This document shows positions 10,654-17,956 of a stretch of DNA of 64,000 nucleotides, piece after piece (position 1 is the first letter of the stretch; every line of letters begins with the position of its first letter). The DNA is taken from assembly GCF_032463525.1 (NCBI RefSeq), contig NZ_CP135971.1, forward strand, positions 1,116,001-1,180,000, in the 5' to 3' direction. The stretch is from Pseudomonas sp. DTU_2021_1001937_2_SI_NGA_ILE_001. GTDB lineage: Bacteria; Pseudomonadota; Gammaproteobacteria; Pseudomonadales; Pseudomonadaceae. The position numbers were made by a program, and so were the translations under genes. Under the pieces are notes generated by a model. The model was given only the letters and a program-made list of their open reading frames with translations. It did not search any database and was not told the origin of the DNA.

Positions 10654-13600
10654 ACGCATTCGAATCCCGCGATGAAGCCTTCGCCCTGTCGCCGCAGCAA
10701 CGTCGCCAGTGGCTGGGCGGCCTGCCGGCCCCCCGCCTGCACCTGGAGGTGACCGGCGAACTGCCATTGGCGGCGTTGCAGGCGCGCCTGGCCGCGTTGT
10801 GCGACAGCCATGAAGCCTTGCGTTTGCAGGTGCGCCCGCAGCCGGGCCTGCAAGTGCCCTTGCAGGGGGTCGCCGAGCATGCCGCAGAGGCTATCGGCAT
10901 CGAGGTCGAGGCGCTGAGCGATGGCCGCCAGCGCCTGAGCCTGCAACTGCCGGCCCTGGCCGCCGATCGCGGCACCCTGCTGCGCCTGGCCGCGGCCCTG
11001 GCGGCGCACGCGCTGCCGCCGGTCGATGACGAGGCCATGACGTACACCCAGTACAGCGCCTGGCTGCAGGAACTGCAGGCCGACGAAGACGCCGAACTGG
11101 GCCGCCGCTTCTGGGCGGGTCAGGCCGTGGCCGAACAGGCCGGCAGCGAGCTGCTCTATCGCCAGGTGCGGCACGACCAGAGCGATGTACCGCAGACCAC
11201 CGAATGCCTGGCCGGCCAGGCCTTGAGCACGGCGCTGGACCGCTATTGCCAACGCCATGCGGCCAACCCCGAGCAGGTGCTGATGAGCGCCTGGGGGGTG
11301 CTGCTGCAACGCCTGAGCAGCACCGACATGCCTGCCCTGACGCTCAACTGGGTGCATGACTGCCGTGACGACTACGAGGAACTGACCGACTGCTGGGGCC
11401 TGTTCGCCAAGCCCCTGCCGTTGCGCTTCGCAGCCACTGGCGAAGGCCGCTTCGCCGAGGTCCTGGCAGACCTGCAAGCGCGTTGCGAGCAGGCCGGCGA
11501 ATGGCAGGAGTACGGTCATGCCGCCGAGCAGGCTCGCTACGGCTTTCAGTGGAGCCAACCGGTGGCGCCGCGTTACCCCCTCCTGGGCAGCCAGGCCTCG
11601 AGCTTCCGGGTGCTGGAATTGCACGCGCCCGTGCCAGGCATCGAATTGCTGCTGCGCGTCGAACCCACCGAGGGCGACTATCGCCTGAGCCTGCAACATG
11701 CGCCGAGCCGCTACAGCGAGCGGGCCGCACGGGTGCTGCTCGAACAATTGCAGGCGCTGCTGGCCGATGCCCTGAGCGAAGCCGACAAACCCTTGGCCGA
11801 ACTGTCGCTGCATTCACCGAGTTTCGCCGCGTCCCTGGCCGAATTGCACCGCCCGGCGACACCCGCCGCCTTCGTCAGCGTACCGGCGGGCTTCAGCCGC
11901 TGCGCCGCGCTGTATCCCGACCAGCTGGCGCTGCGCGACCCGCAGCAGGCGCTCAGCTATGCCGAACTGGACGCACGCAGCAACCGGCTGGCGCACTACC
12001 TGCGCGCCCAAGGCGTGGGTCGCGAGGATCGCGTGGCGCTGTACCTGGAGCGCTCCGCGAGTATGGTCATGGCCATGCTTGCCGTGCACAAGTGCGGCGC
12101 GGCGTTCGTGCCGCTGGATGTCCAGCAGCCGGCGCAACGTGCCTTGGCCATCCTGCAACAGGCGCAACCGGCCTGGGTCATCAGCGGCGCAGCCGGCCCC
12201 GCCCCGGCGCTGGCCAGTGCCGGCAGCCTCGACCTGGGCGACACCGAGGCCTGGCACGGCTATTCGCCAGCAGCGCTGGACGTCGAGGTGCAGGCGCAGG
12301 ATGCCGCCTACGTGCTGTTCACCTCTGGCAGCACCGGCACCCCCAAGGGCGTGGTCGTCGAGCACGGCCAGCTGGCCAGTTACATCGCCAGCATCACCCG
12401 GCGCCTGGACCTGCAGCCGGGCCAGCGCAGCGCCGTGGTCACCGCCCTGGCTGCCGATCTGGGCTACACCCTGCTGTTCCCGGCGCTGCTCAGCGGCGGT
12501 GAATTGCATGTGCTGGACAAGGACACCGCGATGAACGCCCAGGCCTGGGCGCAGTGGCAGGCCGACTACCCCGCCGACCACCTGAAGATCGTGCCCTCGC
12601 TGCTCGAAGCCTGGTTGCAGCACCACCACAGCGCCGCCGTGCTGCCGCGCCGGCAGCTGATTCTTGGCGGTGAACCCAGCCCACCGCGCCTGCTCAAGGC
12701 CTTGCACGCACTGGCGCCGGACCTGGTGGTGTTCAACCACTACGGCCCCACCGAGACCACCATTGGCGTGGCCATGCAGCGCCTCGACCCGGCCGTCGAT
12801 TACCGGCGCCTGCCGCTCAGCGAGCGCCTGGACGGCATGCGCCTGTACCTGCTCGATGCACAAGGGCAGCAGGTGGCGCCAGGCATCGACGCCGAACTCT
12901 ACATCGCCGGCCCGCAGCTGGCGCGCGGCTACCTGGATGCGCAGCAGGACCAGGGACGCTTCGTCGAGCGCGAGGGCGAACGCCTGTACCGCACGGGCGA
13001 CCGGGCGCTCTATAACGTCGATGGCAGCGTGGAAATCACCGGGCGCGCCGACCGCCAGGTGAAGATCCGAGGCTTTCGCGTCGAACTGGACGAGATCCAG
13101 GCGCAGCTGGCCAGCCTGCCCGGCGTGGCCCAGGCGGCGGTGGAGTGCCTGGCCAAAGGTGAGCTGGGCCAGCAGTTGTTCGCCTTCCTGACCCTGGCGC
13201 CGGAGCATTCGCCCAGCGTTGCGCAATTGCACGGCCAGGCCCAGGACCGCCTACCGGACTACATGCTGCCGACGCTGCGCATCGTCGAAGCCCTGCCGTT
13301 GATGAGCAACGGCAAGCTCGACCGCAAGACCCTGCAGCAGTGGGCCGACAAGGTTCTCGACAGCGTCGGCAGCGCGCAGCCGCGTACGCCGCTGGAAGCG
13401 CTGCTGGCCGAGGTCTGGGCGCAGGTGCTGGGCCTGGAACGGGTCGGTATCGACGATGACTTCTTCGAACTGGGCGGCCATTCCCTCGCCGCCGTGACCC
13501 TGGCCAGCCGCCTGCAGACCGTGCTGGCGGCGCCGGTGACGGTCAACGCGGTGTTCAGCGCGCCCAGCGTCGCCGCCTTCGCCGCCCTGGTGCAGGCCGA

Positions 13601-14447
13601 GCTGCAGCTTTCACCGCTGGTGCGCCTGGCGGTGCACGACCCGGCAGCCCTGAACCTGTTCTGCTTCCACCCGTCCACCGGGCATGTGCAGGACTACCGC
13701 GCCCTGCGTGCGCCGCTGCCGACCTGGAACCTCTGGGGTTTGCAGGCCGCCTACCTGGGCGAGGACAGCAGCACGCTGACGGGCGACATCGACAGCCTGG
13801 CAGCGGGTTACGTCGAGCAACTGCGTGGCCAGCAACCGCACGGCCCGTATCACCTGCTGGGCTTCTCGCTGGGCGGGCTGCTGGCGATTGCGGCGGCTGC
13901 GCTGCTGGAGCGCCAGGGGGAGCGCGTGGCATTTCTTGGCATCGTCGATTCGCAGTACCAGCATCAGACTTCGCCAGACAGCGTCGACGCCCTGCTCGCC
14001 GAAGCATCGCCTGCCTTGAGCGCCGACAGCCAGGTGCGCCTGCAGCAATTGCCAACCGAGCTGCGCGCGGCGCTGGTCGCGCAGCTCGAAGCCCTGCCGG
14101 CGAGCGAGCGCCTGGCCGCACTGGTGCAATGGGCTCGCCAGCAGGGCCTGCAACTGCAGGACGACAGCTGGGAACACCTGCAAGTGCGTCTGCGTTACCA
14201 GCAGCACACGCAGCATCTGTTGGCGACCTTCCAGCCTCCCCGGTTAAGCTGTGACGTTCATGTCTGGTGGGCCAGCGCCACGCTGGCCGACAGCGACTTC
14301 GTCGACCCGCAGTGGGAGCGCCTGAGCCAAGGGCGACTGACCCGTGCGGTGCTCCAGGCACAACACCTGACCATCCTCGAACAGCCCGCCCTGCATCAGC
14401 AGCTGGGCGAGCTGCTCGAGGCTTCACGCCAACACGGAGCGGTTTGA
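10650..14447 (+). CDS. Terminal NRPS: C-like/interface-type domain, Asp-type A, T, thioesterase
   Basis: This 1265-aa protein completes the peptide. Residues ~1-400 look like a condensation-superfamily domain but contain no HHxxxDG motif, so it is unlikely to form peptide bonds. The A domain (~410-910, with FTSGSTGTPKG) gives the hand-read code DLTKIGHIGK, an aspartate code. A T domain with GGHS follows (~915-990), then a type I thioesterase (~1000-1260) with GFSLGG as nucleophile elbow. The condensation step for this module is presumably done by the last C domain of the preceding protein, so one module is split over two genes. The start ATG overlaps the upstream stop (ATGA), with GGAG 7 nt upstream, so translation is coupled. 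The thioesterase marks the end of the line, which makes Asp or hydroxy-Asp the C-terminal residue. Confidence 0.88.
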   Translation: MNAFESRDEAFALSPQQRRQWLGGLPAPRLHLEVTGELPLAALQARLAALCDSHEALRLQVRPQPGLQVPLQGVAEHAAEAIGIEVEALSDGRQRLSLQLPALAADRGTLLRLAAALAAHALPPVDDEAMTYTQYSAWLQELQADEDAELGRRFWAGQAVAEQAGSELLYRQVRHDQSDVPQTTECLAGQALSTALDRYCQRHAANPEQVLMSAWGVLLQRLSSTDMPALTLNWVHDCRDDYEELTDCWGLFAKPLPLRFAATGEGRFAEVLADLQARCEQAGEWQEYGHAAEQARYGFQWSQPVAPRYPLLGSQASSFRVLELHAPVPGIELLLRVEPTEGDYRLSLQHAPSRYSERAARVLLEQLQALLADALSEADKPLAELSLHSPSFAASLAELHRPATPAAFVSVPAGFSRCAALYPDQLALRDPQQALSYAELDARSNRLAHYLRAQGVGREDRVALYLERSASMVMAMLAVHKCGAAFVPLDVQQPAQRALAILQQAQPAWVISGAAGPAPALASAGSLDLGDTEAWHGYSPAALDVEVQAQDAAYVLFTSGSTGTPKGVVVEHGQLASYIASITRRLDLQPGQRSAVVTALAADLGYTLLFPALLSGGELHVLDKDTAMNAQAWAQWQADYPADHLKIVPSLLEAWLQHHHSAAVLPRRQLILGGEPSPPRLLKALHALAPDLVVFNHYGPTETTIGVAMQRLDPAVDYRRLPLSERLDGMRLYLLDAQGQQVAPGIDAELYIAGPQLARGYLDAQQDQGRFVEREGERLYRTGDRALYNVDGSVEITGRADRQVKIRGFRVELDEIQAQLASLPGVAQAAVECLAKGELGQQLFAFLTLAPEHSPSVAQLHGQAQDRLPDYMLPTLRIVEALPLMSNGKLDRKTLQQWADKVLDSVGSAQPRTPLEALLAEVWAQVLGLERVGIDDDFFELGGHSLAAVTLASRLQTVLAAPVTVNAVFSAPSVAAFAALVQAELQLSPLVRLAVHDPAALNLFCFHPSTGHVQDYRALRAPLPTWNLWGLQAAYLGEDSSTLTGDIDSLAAGYVEQLRGQQPHGPYHLLGFSLGGLLAIAAAALLERQGERVAFLGIVDSQYQHQTSPDSVDALLAEASPALSADSQVRLQQLPTELRAALVAQLEALPASERLAALVQWARQQGLQLQDDSWEHLQVRLRYQQHTQHLLATFQPPRLSCDVHVWWASATLADSDFVDPQWERLSQGRLTRAVLQAQHLTILEQPALHQQLGELLEASRQHGAV

Positions 14448-16106
14448 ATGGATCTTCTGATACTCATGGCCCGGCGTTCATGGCGCGCACTGCTGATCGC
14501 GACCGTGACCGGGCTGGTCTGCGGCCTGGCGGCAGCGGGCCTGATTGCCAACATCAACCACAGCCTGGAAGTGTTCGACCAGTTGCAGCCCTCGACCGGC
14601 TGGTACTTCGCCGCGCTGGTGCTGTTGGTCGCGGTGTCGCGGGTCATCTCCGACGTCAGCCTGCTGCGCCTGGGCCAGGGGGCGGTGCATGACATGCGCC
14701 TGCACCTGAGCGCCAAGCTGATCGACACCCCCTACGCGCAGTTGCAGCGCCTGGGCAAGCACCGCCTGCTGGCGATGCTCACCGACGACACGCAGACCAT
14801 CAGCCAGGCCGTGGAGCTGGTGCCGATCCTGCTGGTCAATGCCGGGATCATCATCGCCTGCCTGGGCTACCTGGGCTGGTTGAGCCTGCCCCTGCTGGGC
14901 CTGACCCTGGCGCTGATCGTGCTGGGCTGCCTGAGCTTCAACTGGCCGCAGCGCTGGGCACTGGGGTCGATCACCCGGGCCCGCGAGCTGAAGGACCAGC
15001 TGTTCGATCAATACCGCCTGCTCACCGACGGCAGCAAGGAGCTGCAGCTCAACCACCCGCGCCGCCAGCACTTTTTCGAGCGCCTGCTGCTGCCGGTAAG
15101 CCGCCAGTATCGCCAGGACTTCGTGCGTGGCATGAGCATCTACGCGCTGGTGATGAACTGGGGCAACGTGGTGTTCTACCTGCTGATCGGCGTGGTGCTG
15201 TTCGTCGCGCCGCAGTTCATCGAACTGAGCGCCAGCCTGGTGACCGGCTACATCCTGGCGATTCTGTACATGATCACCCCGCTGTCGGAGCTGATGCATG
15301 CGCTGCCCACCTTGGGCCGCGCCAGCGTCGCGCTGCACAAGATCCGCGCCCTGGAAGGTGAAATGCAGGGGGCCAAGGAGAACCTCGAGACGATCCCGCC
15401 GACCCAGGTGCGCAGCCTGGTGTGCCGCCAGGTGGCGCACACCTACTACCGCGAGCGCGAAGACGGGCACTTCACCCTCGGCCCGGTCGACCTGACCCTG
15501 CATGCCGGAGAAACGGTGTTCATCACCGGCGGCAACGGCAGCGGCAAGACCACCCTGGCCATGCTGCTGACCGGCCTTTATCGCCCGGAAAGCGGCGATA
15601 TCGTACTCGACCAGCAGGTGTCATCGGTGACTGACAACCACCACTACCGCCAGCACTTCTCGGCGATCTTCACCGACTTCTGCCTGTTCGAGAACCTGCT
15701 GCAGGGGGACGACCCGCAGCGCATGCAGCAGGCCCGGGAATACCTGGAACACCTGCAGCTGGACCACAAGGTGCAGATCGAGAATGGCCAGCTGACCACC
15801 CTGGCGCTGTCCACCGGCCAGCGCAAACGCCTGGCCCTGCTCGGCGCCTGGCTCGACGACCGGCCCTGCTACCTGTTCGATGAGTGGGCGGCGGACCAGG
15901 ACCCGGTGTTCAAGCACTTCTTCTACCACCGCATCCTTTCGGACCTGCGCGAGCGCGGCAAGCTGGTGATCGTGATTTCCCACGACGACGCGTATTTTGG
16001 CCTGGCGGATCGTCTGATCCGCATCGAAAACGGCGCCCTCAGCGAAATCGGCGCCCGCCCCAGCACGCCGGCCAAGGCCCCTGCCGAAGCCGCTTCATTG
16101 CTGTAA
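14448..16106 (+). CDS. Cyclic peptide/siderophore export ABC transporter (PvdE/SyrD type)
   Basis: This 552-aa half-transporter has an N-terminal block of about six membrane helices (residues ~1-300) fused to an ATPase domain. It shows Walker A GGNGSGKTT, an LSTGQRKR signature and a Walker B ending in LFDEW. The architecture and closing region match the PvdE/SyrD family, which moves peptide siderophore precursors or lipopeptides across the inner membrane. Its ATG directly follows the TGA of the terminal NRPS with no spacer, so it is in the same operon and probably exports that product. No TonB-dependent receptor or other siderophore gene follows: an insertion sequence and unrelated genes come next, so this is the downstream end of the cluster. 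Confidence 0.9.
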   Translation: MDLLILMARRSWRALLIATVTGLVCGLAAAGLIANINHSLEVFDQLQPSTGWYFAALVLLVAVSRVISDVSLLRLGQGAVHDMRLHLSAKLIDTPYAQLQRLGKHRLLAMLTDDTQTISQAVELVPILLVNAGIIIACLGYLGWLSLPLLGLTLALIVLGCLSFNWPQRWALGSITRARELKDQLFDQYRLLTDGSKELQLNHPRRQHFFERLLLPVSRQYRQDFVRGMSIYALVMNWGNVVFYLLIGVVLFVAPQFIELSASLVTGYILAILYMITPLSELMHALPTLGRASVALHKIRALEGEMQGAKENLETIPPTQVRSLVCRQVAHTYYREREDGHFTLGPVDLTLHAGETVFITGGNGSGKTTLAMLLTGLYRPESGDIVLDQQVSSVTDNHHYRQHFSAIFTDFCLFENLLQGDDPQRMQQAREYLEHLQLDHKVQIENGQLTTLALSTGQRKRLALLGAWLDDRPCYLFDEWAADQDPVFKHFFYHRILSDLRERGKLVIVISHDDAYFGLADRLIRIENGALSEIGARPSTPAKAPAEAASLL

Positions 16107-16180
16107 GGGCAATACAGGTCAGTTAGCCGTCATGTGTCTCAGTAGGAGCCAACTGTCTTTCACCGAAGATCGACCAACGG

Positions 16181-17110
16181 TCAAATTGCACCCTCTCGCC
16201 ATGGTGCACCATCTCGCACCATGGCGTTTAACCTCACCAGCAGGACTCGCATGCACGCCGTCAGCGCCACCTTCGCGCACTTACCTCGGGCGCGAAGTTG
16301 AGCGTATCGGTTCTTGAAGTCCTCGTTGTAACGGACCATCACCAAGGTACTCATGTACATCGCACGGCGTAGCTTCGCGCGTCCGCCGTAAATGTGCCGG
16401 TTACCGCGCTTAGTCCCACTGTCGTTGTTGTAAGGCGCCACTCCTGCCAAGGCCGCCACCTGTCCACGACTCAGATCCCCCAGCTCGGGCAGATAGCAAA
16501 ACAGGCTGGAGATCGACACCGCGCCGATGCCTTTGATCGCTTGCAGGCGGTCCACCAAGGCCCCATCGACCTGTCGAGTCTGTGCAGCAATGCGTCGGTC
16601 TGCTGCCTTGATCATCTCTTGGATTTTGGCATTGAGCTCCCGATAGGCCTGCTGCACTTCAGGTTCTTGCGCTTGTTGAATACGGCGACGGTTGTCATCA
16701 CGCTGCTGAACGAAGGCGTCACGCTGGTTCACCAGTTCGGTCAACTTATCGCGCGCTTCATCGGCCACCACAAACTCTTTCTTTCGCAAGGCATGGGCGA
16801 ACATGGCCAGCATCTGCGCATCGATCGAGTCGGTTTTGGCTTGCTTGCCCATGGCCAGAGCGAACTGGCGAGCACGCAGCGGATTGATACGCATGACCTT
16901 GAATCTGGCCTTGGCCAGGAGTTTGACCGATAACCTTTCATAGCCGCCTGTGGCCTCAACCAGTACCTGCTCGACCCGGTTATCACTCAACCATTGGATA
17001 AGCTGGTGGATTCCTTCAGAGGTGTTGGTGGTGCAGAAGCTATTGCTCTGGGGATACAGCGCAATCTGCAGGGTATCTTTGGCGACATCGATTCCGGCGT
17101 AGGCGGTCAT
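16181..17110 (-). CDS. IS110-family transposase (DEDD recombinase)
   Basis: The 309-aa protein has the N-terminal RuvC-like DEDD domain (D8 in GIDVAK, E52 in VEATGG, D94 and D97 in KTDSID), a coiled linker (~115-175), and the C-terminal Tnp domain with the conserved serine (S231 in NDSGTKRG). Length and motifs are full for the family, so it looks intact. IS110 recombinases work with a bridge RNA made from the element's own non-coding end to choose donor and target. The matching RNA candidate lies just upstream, at 17111-17320. The gene is transcribed toward the NRPS operon, convergent with the exporter gene. Confidence 0.95.
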   Translation of the reverse strand: MTAYAGIDVAKDTLQIALYPQSNSFCTTNTSEGIHQLIQWLSDNRVEQVLVEATGGYERLSVKLLAKARFKVMRINPLRARQFALAMGKQAKTDSIDAQMLAMFAHALRKKEFVVADEARDKLTELVNQRDAFVQQRDDNRRRIQQAQEPEVQQAYRELNAKIQEMIKAADRRIAAQTRQVDGALVDRLQAIKGIGAVSISSLFCYLPELGDLSRGQVAALAGVAPYNNDSGTKRGNRHIYGGRAKLRRAMYMSTLVMVRYNEDFKNRYAQLRARGKCAKVALTACMRVLLVRLNAMVRDGAPWREGAI

Positions 17111-17320
17111 AAGAAAAACCTCTAGGCTTAAGGGCGAGAGGTCACTCTGAACGGGCTCACGCTTGTTGTTCGAGGTCGGACTCAGTCAACTGTTCGAGCT
17201 TGGAGTCAGAGTGAAAAGAGTGGATGGCAGTTGGGCTCCTACACGTGCTCCAGGGCACCGCGGCTTAACAGTTGCCATCCACCCCTCTCACCTCTGACTT
17301 TACCCTGTCGAAAGACACAA
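17111..17320 (-). ncRNA. Candidate bridge RNA of the IS110-family element
   Basis: Read on the minus strand, this leader forms two large hairpins in the bridge-RNA order. The first has a perfect 10-bp stem (17273-17282 with 17220-17229). Its loop contains AAGCCGC (17260-17266) and then GTAGGAGC (17235-17242), matching the left and right halves of the REP target on opposite strands. The second has a perfect 8-bp stem (17206-17213 with 17143-17150). Its loop contains ACAGTTG (17187-17193), identical to the last bases of the element's right end, and an ACAACAA tract whose ACAA can pair with the first bases of the left end. This fits target-binding and donor-binding loops. Transcript ends are unknown, so the coordinates are the whole non-coding end. 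Confidence 0.7.
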
Positions 17321-17403
17321 GCGGCTTTAGCCGCGAAGCGACCGCATGTTCACAACAGATGCAGCGAATTTCCCGGCGCTTTCGCGGCTGAAGCCGCTCC
17401 TAC
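17319..17403. repeat. REP pair (REPIN), left arm split by the insertion sequence
   Basis: Two REP units in inverted orientation: GCGGCTTTAGCCGCGAAG from 17321 and TCGCGGCTGAAGCCGCTCCTAC ending at 17402. The spacer between them is shared with REP pairs elsewhere in the window. The missing 5' part of the left unit (GTAGGAGC) is on the far side of the insertion sequence at 16142-16149. Confidence 0.85.
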
Positions 17404-17459
17404 GCGGCCTAACTGACCAGTATTGGCGTAAGGGAGGATGCGCGGTGCATGCGCCGAAT

Positions 17460-17795
17460 CTAAAGATCCAGGAAGTCGTCGTTGTCCTGATAATGGTTCA
17501 GCGCCTTCACGTAGTCGGCATACGTGGCATCAGGCTTCTGCTTCTGTGCCAGCATCACCACATCCACGAATGACTCGCCGGAATACAGATAACTGAGCGA
17601 CTCGCGCCGAACGGATGGCGGATAGATTTCCTTATCGTCGATGACCTCGGGATATCCGGCAATAAAATAGCGAGCGCTGATCTCCAGCGCGTCACGGTCC
17701 TCGCCGTAAACACAGAAGTTATCGTCCTGTGTCCCGGACGCTTTGACAGCGTCGATGAGTTCGGCAAGGGAGTGGTACTGGTCTCGTGCAAGCAT
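17460..17795 (-). CDS. Hypothetical protein, 111 aa
   Basis: A small acidic protein beginning MLARDQYHSLAELID and ending ALNHYQDNDDFLDL. It has no signal peptide or membrane segment. The pattern of a short alpha/beta protein closing with an acidic NDDFLDL tail reminds me of small proteins filed under DUF7716, some of which sit beside polymorphic toxins as immunity proteins. No toxin gene is present here, so that role would be an orphan one and is only a weak inference. It stands alone between the interrupted REPIN and another REP remnant, with a different neighbourhood on each side. Confidence 0.6.
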   Translation of the reverse strand: MLARDQYHSLAELIDAVKASGTQDDNFCVYGEDRDALEISARYFIAGYPEVIDDKEIYPPSVRRESLSYLYSGESFVDVVMLAQKQKPDATYADYVKALNHYQDNDDFLDL

Positions 17796-17896
17796 GTCAT
17801 CACTCCGGCTACGAAGGCCTGCGCACGACCTTGCCGCAGGCGCCTCACGTGTTTACTGGCCCCGTACACACCGTTCGATGCCGATGAGCGAACAGG

Positions 17897-17942
17897 CTGT
17901 AGGGGCTTCAGAAGGCTTTTGCGCGGCTGAAGCCGCGCTTTA
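17897..17942. repeat. Degenerate REP pair between the small hypothetical gene and the GH15 gene
   Basis: GTAGGGGCTTCAGAAG (from 17899) and GCGCGGCTGAAGCCGCGC (17921-17938) are a worn inverted REP pair. They lie just past the GH15 stop codon and may help end or protect that transcript. Confidence 0.6.
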
Positions 17943-17956
17943 AGGTCGAGAGGCGG

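Larger units (their letters stand above)
16150..17320 (-). mobile_element. IS110-family insertion sequence inserted in a REP element
   Basis: The element is about 1171 bp and holds one transposase gene. The ends come from the interrupted target: GTAGGAGC (16142-16149) on the left and GCGGCTTTAGCCGCGAA from 17321 on the right join into a normal REP sequence when the element is removed, sharing a GC dinucleotide. The outer flanks support this: 16110-16126 is the reverse complement of 17409-17425 with one mismatch, as expected for the two tails of one REP pair. There are no long terminal inverted repeats and no target duplication beyond the shared GC, as is usual for IS110. Non-coding DNA is long on the 5' side of the transposase (17111-17320) and short on the 3' side (16150-16180), the layout of the IS110 subgroup. 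P. putida ISPpu9 and ISPpu10 are known REP-targeting relatives. Confidence 0.85.

Noticed and set aside
439..10767. Very long minus-strand open frames opposite the NRPS genes (439-4248, 4255-8007, 8032-10767)
   Set aside because: They are low-stop shadows of GC-rich coding DNA. Their translations are Gln/Arg/Gly-rich without domains, while the plus strand carries complete NRPS motifs.
445..16106. Assignment as a pyoverdine side-chain synthetase
   Set aside because: The Asp-Dab order occurs in some pyoverdines, but the thioesterase module loads Asp, not hydroxyornithine, and no other pvd gene is visible.
16142..17243. GTAGGAGCCAACTG and CAGTTGGGCTCCTAC as terminal inverted repeats of the insertion sequence
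   Set aside because: The right copy is inside the element's leader, 78 bp from the true end. It is better read as the bridge-RNA target guide plus a nearby match.
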